This document shows, in pieces, positions 22,215 to 31,668 of a DNA stretch of 64,000 nt. Source of the DNA: Cephalotus follicularis (lineage: Eukaryota > Streptophyta > Magnoliopsida > Oxalidales > Cephalotaceae). The notes under the pieces were generated by a model that was given only the letters and a program-made list of their open reading frames with translations, did not search any database and was not told where the DNA came from. The position numbers and the translations under genes are program-made. The stretch is from NCBI GenBank assembly GCA_001972305.1, contig BDDD01000320.1:310001-374000 (forward strand), written 5' to 3'. How positions within the stretch are numbered: position 1 is the stretch's first letter; every line of letters begins with the position of its first letter.

Positions 22215-22850
22215 GAATTAAAGTCACTGTTGCAAGATCTAATTGATAAGGGTTTTGTGCGGCCTAGTGTTTCTCCGTGGGGCGCGCCAGTGTTATTTGT
22301 GAAAAAGAAGGATGGGTCGATGAGGCTTTGCATCGACTACAGGATGTTGAATAAGGCCACCATCAAGAACAAGTTTCCTCTTCCACATATTGAGGATTTG
22401 TTTGACTAGTTACAAGGGTCAAGGGTGCTTTCCAAACTCTATATGAAGTCGGGTTATCACCAGCTGAGGGAGGAGGAAGGAGACGTAGAGAAGACTACCT
22501 TTCGGACTAGGTATGGTCACTATGAGTTCTTAGTAATGTCGTTTGCTGTCACCAATGCACCGGCTGCATTCATGTCACTAATGAATGATGTGTTCTGACC
22601 CTACCTGTATCAGTTTGTGGTAGTGTTCATCGATGGCATTCTGGTGTACTCTAGGAGCGAAGAGGAGCATACCTATCATCTGAGATTGGTTTTGCAGATT
22701 CTCAGAGAGCATCAGTTGTATGCCAAGTTTGGCAAGTGTGAGTTCTGGCTCGATCATGTGATTTTTCTTGGTCACATTGTATCTAGAGAGGGTTTGGCGG
22801 TGGACCCATCGAAGATTGAGGTGGTGCAAGATTAGCCGTAACCAAGGAAT
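22215..22850 (+). pseudogene. Reverse transcriptase, element 2 (broken, altered active site)
   Basis: The RT order is intact in pieces: [35 protein letters not shown], then a TAG where element 1 has Gln, and [14 protein letters not shown]. The catalytic box reads [13 protein letters not shown]: the second Asp of the F/Y-I-D-D motif is Gly, which should abolish polymerase activity. Further stops sit near 22597 and 22833-22841, in the sequence that is DWPQPRN in element 1, explained by TGG to TAG and CAA to TAA. Confidence 0.9.
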
Positions 22851-23690
22851 GTGACTGAGGTGTGCAGTTTTATTGGCTTAGCGGGATATTATCGGAGGTG
22901 CATTCAGAACTTCTCAAGGATAGCCGCACCGTTGACGAAGCTAACTCAAAAGAAGACTTTGTTCGTATGGGATGAGGAATGTGAGGTAAGCTTTCAAGAG
23001 CTGAAGGATCGGTTGGTTTTCGCTCCTTTTTTTGCGTTGCCTAAGGGTAACGAGGGCTTTGTAATTTACAATGATGCTTCGGGTAAGGGATTGGGTTACG
23101 TGTTAATGCAATGAGGCAGAGTGGTCGCTTATGCTTCGCGGAAGCTAAAGTCGTATGAGGAGAACTACCCGACACATGATCTTGAATTGGCCGCAATTAT
23201 TTTTTGCTCTTCAGAAATGGGGACATTATTTATATGGGGCACAGTTTGAGATTTTCACTGACCACAAGGGTTTGAGGTATATTTTCTGTCAAGATACACT
23301 GAACATGAGGCAATGGAGATGGGTTGAGTTCTTTAATGATTGTGACTGCAGTATTAGTACCATCCCGGGAAACCGAATATGGTCGCGGATGCCTTAAGCC
23401 GTAAGGCTATGATTGCTAACACGATGATATCTCAGTGGAAAATGTTAGAGGTCTTCCAAAGGTGGTCTCCATTTAATCAGTCACCGGGGGTCTTTGTGTG
23501 TAGCATGTGAGTGCAGCCAACGCTACTGGACCATATAAAGGATGCACAGTTGCATGATCCTGAACTACTAGAGATTCACGAGAATCTGGGTTCAGAGTCA
23601 GATTTTCAGATGCATTCTGACGTCATTCTGAGATTCCGGGGATGAGTTTGTCTTCCGGATGATCCTGACTGAAAAGGTGCGTTACTAAAT
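22851..23690 (+). pseudogene. RNase H and linker, element 2 (broken)
   Basis: It continues from RT with SFIGLAGYYRRCIQNFSRI. The RNase H core shows YNDASGKGLGYVLMQ, then a stop, the [19 protein letters not shown] region in a shifted frame, and [19 protein letters not shown] frame change lies near 23190-23200 and a stop at 23395. The weakly conserved linker then leads to integrase. Function as in element 1; inactive. Confidence 0.85.
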
Positions 23691-24167
23691 GCAGCGCACA
23701 AGTCACATTATAGCATACATCCTGGTAGCACAAAAAATTATCAAGACATGAGGAGGAACTACTGGTGGTCTGGCATGAAGAGGGAGATTGCTGACTATAT
23801 TGCGAAGTGTTATACTTGTCAGACAGTCAAGGCTGAGCACCAGAGGCCAGCGGGTTTGTTACAGCCTTTACCAATTCCATAGTGGAAATGGGAGCATGTG
23901 ATGATGGATTTTGTATCGGGTTTTCCTCTGACTCGAAACCGTCATAATGCAGTGTGGGTCATTGTGGATCGCCTTACCAAATTGGCTCACTTTTTGCCCA
24001 TGCATGTCACGGATTCAACGAGAAAGTTGGCTCTTTTGTATGTAAAGGAGATCGTGAGACTGCATGGTGTTCCTGTGAGTATAGTTTATGACAGAGATTC
24101 GATCTTCACTTCCAACTTTTGGAAAAGGTTTCAGACAGCTTTTGGGACAAAGCTGAACCTTAGCACT
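23691..24167 (+). pseudogene. Integrase, first part, element 2
   Basis: The zinc-binding motif is complete (HKSHYSIH, then CYTC). The catalytic core has MDFVSGFP (first Asp), DRLTKLAHFLP, and IVYDRDSIFTS (second Asp). A TAG near 23881 replaces the Glu of PEWKW. The reading frame is cut after LNLST by a solo LTR at 24168, inside the 35-residue spacer between the second Asp and the Glu. Confidence 0.9.
24163..24167. repeat. Target site duplication GCACT (left) of the solo LTR
   Basis: The right copy at 26630-26634 reads GCATT. Element 1 has GCACT at the uninterrupted site, so the right copy has mutated C to T. Confidence 0.8.
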
Positions 24168-26629
24168 TGTCACGCCCAGGATTTTCATTAAATGTAATAT
24201 TGTATTTCCCGATGTAACCTATGCATTAAATTAATGATAATCGTGATTTCCCACGTTTTGGTGTTAAGACTTATATGAAAAGTTAAAGCAACGTCGGGGG
24301 AATAGGGCGAGCAACCGGCTGTCTGTGAGAGACAGCCGACTGGACCCCTTTAAGTGGAACCAGCCGACTACCGGGAGAAACAACAGGCTAGAAGTGTCGG
24401 CAGAGGCAGCCAACTGCCTAACAAAGCAGCCGACTGCCATGGGTCAGACACCATAACGTGCTGCCAGACCTAGCATGACAGAGGGAAAGTATTTTTGGGG
24501 TTTGTGTCGACAGAGAAAGAAAGAGATGAGGGAGAAATGCATTTTCTCCATAAAAACACATTTTGTCTCCTCTTCCCATCAGTAATTCAGAGAAATAGAT
24601 GGTTGTGAGAAAGAAAGGGGAAGAAAAGAGAGAGAGAGAGAGAGAGAGGTTGAGCCCAAATGCTCTGCGCTTGAACCGGAAGCTTGGAGACTCGAACCAG
24701 TGGGAGAGCCAGACCTGCTGGAGTCATTGGATGGATTTGGAAGCTTTGAACCCTTCGAATTTGGAACTTAAAGAGGTGGATTGCAATCCCTCACTTGGAA
24801 TTCAAAGATAGGGGAAATTTCATAATTGTTATTTAAGTTCCGTTATAATGGACGTTTATGAATGAAATGCATGCAATGGACTGTGATATGAGCATGAAAT
24901 GTGTTGATGATGATAAATTCTCTATTGTGTTTGGATTTGGATTGATGATTGCATGTATTTTCTACTGTTTTTGTGCACTGCGCGTAGGACCAGCTGACTG
25001 TCCAAAGAGGACAGCCGACTGTTCAAGGCTACCAGTCGACTGTTCAATGCGAACAGCCGACTGCTCGAGGGGAATAGCCGTCTGTGCTAAGGAGCCAGTC
25101 TACTGTTCATGCGTTTTAAGGGAGGTTTTCTCCTGATGTATGATTAGCCGACTTCCAAGAGAAGGCAGCCGACTGATTGATGGCACAGCCGATTGTTTGG
25201 GACGACAGTCGACTATCCACGTGTCACTTTACCCGTATTCGCTGAGGTGGCAATGCTGGGTTGAGTGGTGATGTAGAAGATATGTACTGTTCATGAAACA
25301 ACCGACTGTTTTGATGAGACAGCCGACTGTAATGTGAGCAGTCGACTGTCAAACATGAGACAACCAACTATTGAGGGAGGCTGCCCACTGCCAAATCTGG
25401 GACAACCGACTGTTAAGAGGAAACAACCGATTGTCATGAGGAAACAGCCGACTGTCATGAAGGGGCAGCCGACTGTTGAGGGACTGACTTACATTTTGAG
25501 CATATGTTTGCATCACATTTTGATATGAAATGAATTGATGATTGAAATGCGAATGATTCTAAAGTGTTTTATTCATTTTAGAAATGTGTACATGATTTAA
25601 TACAAATCATTATTTGATATGAAAATGTATATTTTGATTAATGTATGTTTTCGATGGATTGAAACATGGTTTCAAAGATACAATACATTTTCAAATAAAT
25701 GTATTATTTCCAGTATTTTATAAATTACTTGGAAACGATTAGATTTGAATTGATTTGTTGATTGTGATTGATGCCGTACTGGCTGGGGCGACGAAGTGTC
25801 ACCGATGGCTGGTGGCGGGATGTTCTCCTAGGTACCAGGAGATGGATAGGGATGCCCAAATACAATGTTACTAGACACATAGTGCAAGTAACATGGGTTA
25901 CCACGATTGCTGAACACAGAGTGCGAGCATCATGAGTTTGATTTGTTGCCTTGCTTCGTGACCCGGGAGTCGGGGGCTGGAGTAAGAGTACGACGTCGGG
26001 GCCAGGAGATGGCAGCACTCTTCCAACCGATTCGATTTGATTTGATTTTTCCTTTGAGACATGATTGATGATTTGATGGTTGTAGCCACTTGGCATTGTT
26101 TCACATATTGGCATAGATACATATATGTATATATGTAGAGTGATATATTGTATATTGCATCACGAATGCATTGACTTCATGACATTCGTTATCATTGACC
26201 CTAAATTACACTTATGATTTAGCCGAGTGAGGACAAAGGCTAACCCCCTACTATTACAGATTGATGCAATGACTTGGATTTCGACCGTGCGCGTCTGAAT
26301 CAGAGGGATATGGAGTTTTATCTGCTTAAATAAATGTTAAACGATGTTTTGAGACACGTTTTATATTGGATTACTGTACTAATGTTTTAATGATGTTAAT
26401 CGACTTCGATCACGCTCCGTTTATGGGCAGTTGACAATGGCTTAATAATATTAAATATTGGAATCATGTGGTATGGGATGCATGGTTCGGTTTACTTTCA
26501 GCTTATATTTAAATGCTTCTGCAAGATGTTAAAGGTATTTAAAGTTTTAAATTTACCGTATTTGCATAAACTGAATAGTAATGTTAATTTGCCATGACCT
26601 TTATGTTGTCAATGAAACGGGGTGTGACA
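24168..26629 (+). mobile_element. Solo LTR of the same family, inside integrase of element 2
   Basis: 2462 bp from TGTCACGCCCAGG to GGGGTGTGACA with no internal region. It has the same plan as the LTRs of element 2: motif blocks at 24308-24441 and 24991-25476, a short GA run near 24628-24648, and the conserved block GAGGACAAAGGCTAACCC near 26230. It arose by insertion of a full element into element 2 and loss of the internal part by LTR-LTR recombination. Confidence 0.9.
24991..25476 (+). repeat. CAGCCGACTG array, distal block of the solo LTR
   Basis: About seventeen copies, with unit order similar to but not the same as element 2. It includes degenerate forms such as CAACCGACTG and CAGTCTACTG. 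Confidence 0.78.
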
Positions 26630-27445
26630 GCATTGCCTTTCACCGACAAACAGATGGCCAGTCAGAGCGTACCATCCAGACCTTGGAGGATATGCTCCGA
26701 GCTTGTATTATCGACTCTGTTGGTACTTGGGAGGACCACATTCCTCTAATAGAGTTTGCTTATAATAATAGCTATCATTCTAGTATTGGTATGGCACCAT
26801 ATGAAGCTTTGTATGGGAGAGAGTGTAGATCACCCATTTGTTGGGATGAGGTTGGTGAGCGACCTTTGCTTGGGTCGGATCTGGTGGAGGAGACTTCTGA
26901 GGAAGTCAGGTTTGTCAGGGAGAAATTACTTGCAGCTCATAGCCGGCAGAAGAGCTTTGTGGATAGTGTCAAGAGGAGGCCTCTGACCTTCGACGTTGGT
27001 GATCATGTGTTTCTGAAGGTTTCACCATGGAAGGGTGTGTAGAGATTTGGGAAGAAGGGCAAAGTTAGCTCCACACTACATTGGTCCTTTTGAGGTTTTA
27101 GAGAGAGTTGGGGAGGTGGTGTATCAGCTTGCTTTACCTCCTGCACTGTCAAATGTGCACGATGTCTTCCTTGTGTCTATGCTGAGGAGATATATTCGGG
27201 ACCCGTCACATGTCTTGGATTATGATTCTGTTCTTGTGTGAGATGACCTTTCTTGCGAGGAATCACCGGTGGGAATTCTGGATTGGAAGACGCAGGTACT
27301 GAGGAACCAAACCATTCTTATGGTAAAGGTTCAGTGGCAATTCCATCGACCCGATGAAGCGACTTGGGAACGTGAGGAGGACATTGGAGAGCGTTACCCT
27401 CTTTTGTTTTAGTACTGTTTTAATTTCGAGGACGAAATTCATCGA
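26630..27445 (+). pseudogene. Integrase, second part with chromodomain-like tail, element 2
   Basis: The frame resumes with FHRQTDGQSERTIQTLEDML, so the catalytic Glu is present; joining the pieces conceptually restores the D(35)E spacing. Then come YNNSYHSSIGMAPYEALYGR, the C-terminal domain GDHVFLKVSP, a TAG near 27040 with a frame change next to it, GPFEVLERVGEV, and the chromodomain-like tail near 27270-27400 (LDWKTQVLRNQTI; then EATWEREEDI). A TGA lies at 27240. Confidence 0.88.
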
Positions 27446-27457
27446 AGGAGGGGTGGA
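27446..27457 (+). other. Polypurine tract of element 2
   Basis: AGGAGGGGTGGA directly precedes the 3' LTR, like the tract of element 1. Confidence 0.75.
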
Positions 27458-27788
27458 TGTCACGCCCGAGATTTTCATTGAAAGTAATATTGTATTTCCC
27501 GATGTAATCTATGCTTTGAATTAATGAGAATTATGGATTTTCCCACTTTGTGATGTTAAAGCTTGCATGAAAAGATAAAGAAATTGTGGGAAGTGTGGAA
27601 ACAGGGGGGGCAGCCGACTGTCAGAGAGAGACAGTCGACTGGACCCCCTTAAGTGGAACCAGTCGACTGCTGAGGGAAACAGTCGGCTGGAACAGTCGGC
27701 AGACACAGTCGACTGCCAGGCATCAGATAGCATAAGTGCGTGCCAGACCTGTCATGGCAGAGGGGGAAGTAATTGATGGACTGTGTCG

Positions 27789-27844
<56 letters not shown>

Positions 27845-29933
27845 AAAAAAAGTGAAACAAGTTTTTCCCCATAAAAACACACCTTCTCCCCTCTTCCAAT
27901 CAGCTTTCTAAAGAAAGAAAGGAAAACAAAGAGATTGTGAGGAAGGAGGAGAGAAAAGGAGAGAGAGAAGTTAAATCCAAATGCTCCATACTTGAATCGG
28001 GAGCTTGGAGGCTCGAACCAGTGGAAGAACAAAGCTTGTTGGAGCTGTTGGACGGACATGGGGGCTTTGAACACCTCGAATTTGAGACTTAAAGAGGTGG
28101 ATTGCAATTCCTAACTTGGAATTCAAAGGTAGGGGATTTTATAATTGTGATTTAATTTCCGTTATAATGGACGTTCATAGATGAAATGCATGCAATAGAC
28201 TATGATATGAGCATGAAATGTTTTATTATTGATGAATGCTCCGTTGTGTTTGGATTGGGCTGAGAATTGCATGTATTTTCTGCTATTTTTGTGCACTGCT
28301 CATAGGAGTAGCCGACTATCCCAGGAGGACAGCCGACTGTTCGAGGGTACCAGCCGACTGTTCAGTGCGAACAGCCGACTGCTCGAGGGAAATAGCCGAC
28401 TGTGCTAAGGAGCCAGTCGACTGTTCATGCATTTTACTGGAGGTCACCTCCTGCTGGTTGTGTAGTCGACTGCCGAGTGAGGACAACCGACTGTAGATGG
28501 CACAGCAGACTGTTTGGGATGACAGTCGACTGTCCACGTGTCGCTTTACCCTGATTCACTGAGGTGGCAAAGCTGGGGTGAGTAGCGATGTAGAAGACGC
28601 GTACTGTTTACGAAGCAGGCGACTGTCAAGAGGAGACAGCCGACTATTAAGGGAGAAGCCGACTGCCAAAAATGGGACAGCCGACTGTTAGAGGAAAGCA
28701 GTCGACTGTCAAGAGGCGACAACTGACTCTTGAAAGAAAACACCCGACTGTCAAGGGGAGACAGCCGACTGTTGGGGACTCATCTGCACTTTGAACATAT
28801 GTTTGCATTGCATTTTGATATGAAATGAACTGCTGATTGAAATATGAATGATTCTAAAGTATTTTATTCATTTTAGAACTATGTACATGATTTTATACAA
28901 ATCATTATTTGTTACGAAAATGTATATTTTGATAAATGTATGTTTTCGAAGGATTGAACATGGTTTCAAAGATGCAATACATTTTAAAATAAATGTATTA
29001 TCTCCAGTATTTTATAAATTACTTCGAAACGATTAGATTTAAATTGATTTGTTGATTGTGATTGATGTCGTACTGGCTGGGGTGACGGAGTGTCACCGAT
29101 GGCTGGTGGCAGAATGTTCTCCTAGGGGCCAGGAGATGGCTAGGGACGCCCAAATACAATGTTAATAAACACTGAGTGCAAGTAACACGGGTTACCATGA
29201 TTGCTGAACACAGAGTGTGAGCATCATGAGTTTGATTTGTTGCCTTGCTTCATGACCCGGGAGTCGGGGGCCGGAGTAAGAGTACGATGTCGGGGCCATG
29301 AGATGGCGACGCTCTTCGTACCGATTCGATTTGATTTGATTTGTCCTTTGAGACACTTGTTGATGATTTGGTGGTTGTATCTATTTGTCTTGGTTGCACC
29401 TAGAGGCATAGATACATATATGTATACTTATATATATGTATTGTGATATACTATGTGTTGCATCATGGATGCATTCATTTCATGACATTCATTATCATTG
29501 ACCCTGAATTACACTTATAATTTAACCGAGCGAGGACAAAGGCTAACCCCCTACTATTACAGATTGATGCAGTGATATGGATATCAACCGTGCGCGGGCC
29601 AATCAGAGGGGAGATGGAATTTTATTTACTTAAATAAATGTTAAACGATGTATTGAGACATGTTTTATTTTGGATTACTGTACTAATGTATTAATGATGT
29701 CGATCGACTTTTGATCACGCTCCATTTGAGGGCAATTGAAAATGGCTTAATGTTGTTAAATGATGGAATCATGTGGTATGGGACGCATGATTCGGTTTAC
29801 TTATTCAGCTTATTATTAAATGCTTCCGCAAGATGTTAATGGAATCAAAATTTTAAATTTATCGTATTTTGTATAAGCTAGATTTATGTTGATTTCCATG
29901 ACTTATATGTTGTTAATGAAGTGAGGTGTGACA
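27458..29933 (+). repeat. 3' LTR of element 2
   Basis: 2476 bp, TGTCACGCCCGAG to GAGGTGTGACA. It contains a proximal motif block 27611-27718, (GA)n 27790-27841, a distal motif block 28308-28772, and the conserved block GAGGACAAAGGCTAACCC near 29532. It is followed by GAGGG (29934-29938). Confidence 0.92.
28308..28772 (+). repeat. CAGCCGACTG array, distal block of the 3' LTR
   Basis: Same unit number as the 5' LTR over the second half. Differences between the two are mostly single transitions such as CAGCCGACTG against CAGTCGACTG. Confidence 0.8.
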
Positions 29934-29938
29934 GAGGG
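29934..29938. repeat. Target site duplication GAGGG (right)
   Basis: Matches 3939-3943 exactly, 26 kb away, and thus brackets the pair of elements. Confidence 0.75.
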
Positions 29939-30420
29939 ATAGTTAGGGAGGGATTGTCAACGAGGGTAATGGCAGGTGAACCTAAGGGTGAATTCTGCCA
30001 TAAGAGCAGGTGAACCGAAGGTGAATTCCGCAATAGAAGGTGAACCTATGGGTGAATTCCGCTCAGGGAGGGATTGTTAGGGAGGGATTGTCAGGGAGGG
30101 TAATGGCAGGTGAATCTAAGGGTGAATTCTGCCATAAGAGCAGGTGAACCAAAGATGAATTCCTCAATAGTAGGTGAACCTTTGGGTGAATTCCACTCAC
30201 GGAGGGATAGCTAGGGATAGTTAGGAAGGGTATGGCTAGTGAACCTATGGGTGAATTCCACTATTAGAGTTGGTAAACCTACGAGTGAATTCCACTCAGG
30301 GAGGGTATGGCTGGTGAACCCACGGGTGAATTCCGCCATTAGAGCTGGTGAACCTACGGGTGAATTTCGCTTAGGGAGGAATAGTTAGGGATAATTAGGG
30401 AGAGTTACAGGAACGGTAAG
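29939..30420 (+). repeat. GGTGAACC...GGTGAATTCC tandem repeat (right part)
   Basis: Degenerate short units (GGTGAACCTANGGGTGAATTC plus a GC-poor linker) are grouped into a longer period of about 130 bp: GGTAATGGCAGG or a close relative recurs at about 29966, 30100 and 30230, then at shorter distance near 30305. GGGAGGGAT linkers continue to about 30500. The array continues the one cut at 3943. Confidence 0.8.
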
Positions 30421-31284
30421 GATAGGGAGGGATAGTCAAGGAACGATAAGGATAGGGGGGGATGGTCAAGGAACAGTGTGGATAGTGAGGGATAGTTAAG
30501 GAACGGTATGAATAATGGTTGACATAGTTATTAATTGAAGTAGTATGTGGTTAACTACTTTTATATGCTGGTATGGGACAGTATATATATTTAGTTACCT
30601 TCTAGATTGTTATCAGATGAATGAGTTAGCATGTTATGAATGTGAATTGCTAATGTTGTGACTTATGAACACGTATGCATTCTCATGGCATACGTATATA
30701 CTTGCTGCATCCTTATTATGTACCGCACATGCATATTGTACACAACCTTCGGGTTGCTGACCCATTCATTGTAATGGATGGGTCAGGTCCAGGTGACGCG
30801 CAGCAGTGATCAGTCGGGCTAAATCGCAGAGTAAGGATCTACATCTCCTCCGACCTACCTTGTATAAATGCGGTTAATGTAAATGAACATATGTTATATA
30901 AGAGACATGTTTTATTACAGCTATTGACCTGTCTGCTTGTGGTAGTGCATAGGATATATATGTGTGTTGATGTAATGGATATGGATGGGTTCATGTATTG
31001 ACGTATTTGAATGATTATCTCTGCATGCGTATTGTATATTTCTGGTTTAAGTTGTGGTTTGCTGAGGGCTGAGCCCATTTTATAAATTGAGGTTTCATTT
31101 ACAGGGGTATAGTCCGATAAACGGACACTACATGCCCGAATTTCGTAAAATTTTGAAGTGATAGAATTAAATGTATAGCACTTGTGCAGTATGATTCATA
31201 TGATATATATGAAATTGCATATATTAAATGGACGGTGATCACGTGTCGGGTCGTGGGGGTTTCCCCATGGTTCAGGATGTGACA
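30421..31284 (+). mobile_element. Right part of the interrupted outer LTR
   Basis: Non-coding. It contains an inverted repeat around GACCCATTCATTGTAATGG (about 30759-30780), a segment GGCTGAGCCCATTTTATAAATTG near 31070 that resembles LTR R-region ends, and a terminal GGATGTGACA at 31284 of the kind that ends gypsy LTRs here. The left half is 3246-3943 or longer. No coding domain. Confidence 0.5.
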
Positions 31285-31668
31285 TCTTCTCTCACCCGTC
31301 ACTCTCTCTACTTCTTCTTCTCCAATATCTCTTTTGTCCTCCATTAATGGAGATGTCAAAAACTTCATGTTTTTGGAAGAAAGAACACAAGCAAATCACC
31401 TTCTCACCCTCCAAACTCATAATAGGGTGAGATTGCTTGAATATTTCACTCAATCTTTACTTATGGTGAGAAATAGTTTAGGTGACATATCACAAACCTT
31501 CACCTCCTTCAAAGTGGCTTCCCAAATGTTGTTGTTGTGTGCTAGGGGAGAAATGTTTGTGAAGATGGATGCTTTGATTCCAAGTTTGAAGAAACACAAA
31601 TATGGGAAGTGGGCTAAGAATTAGGTAAATGTTTCTAATTCATCTCTATGCTGTTTTGTGTTGTCTTT
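31285..31668 (+). other. Unrecognised ORF of 96 codons (31334-31624), no family assigned
   Basis: The ORF starts MSSINGDVKNFMFLEER and ends KKHKYGKWAKN. It has no signal peptide, no membrane segment and no zinc motif; it is mildly hydrophobic in the middle (ASQMLLLCARGEMF). It lies between the outer LTR end and a solo LTR, so it may be a remnant of the outer element's internal region or of a host gene. Length alone does not make it a gene. Confidence 0.2.

Larger units (their letters stand above)
13373..29933 (+). mobile_element. Gypsy element 2 (chromovirus type), complete, with two nested insertions
   Basis: A full-length plus-strand relative of element 1: 5' LTR 13373-20189 (split by a copia element), primer site 20194-20205, gag, protease, RT, RNase H, integrase (split by a solo LTR 24168-26629), polypurine tract near 27446-27457, 3' LTR 27458-29933. 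With the insertions removed the 5' LTR is about 2495 bp, close to the 2476 bp of the 3' LTR. GAGGG follows at 29934-29938. Many stops, plus a changed RT active site, show it is dead. Protein sequence is close to element 1 throughout. Confidence 0.92.
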
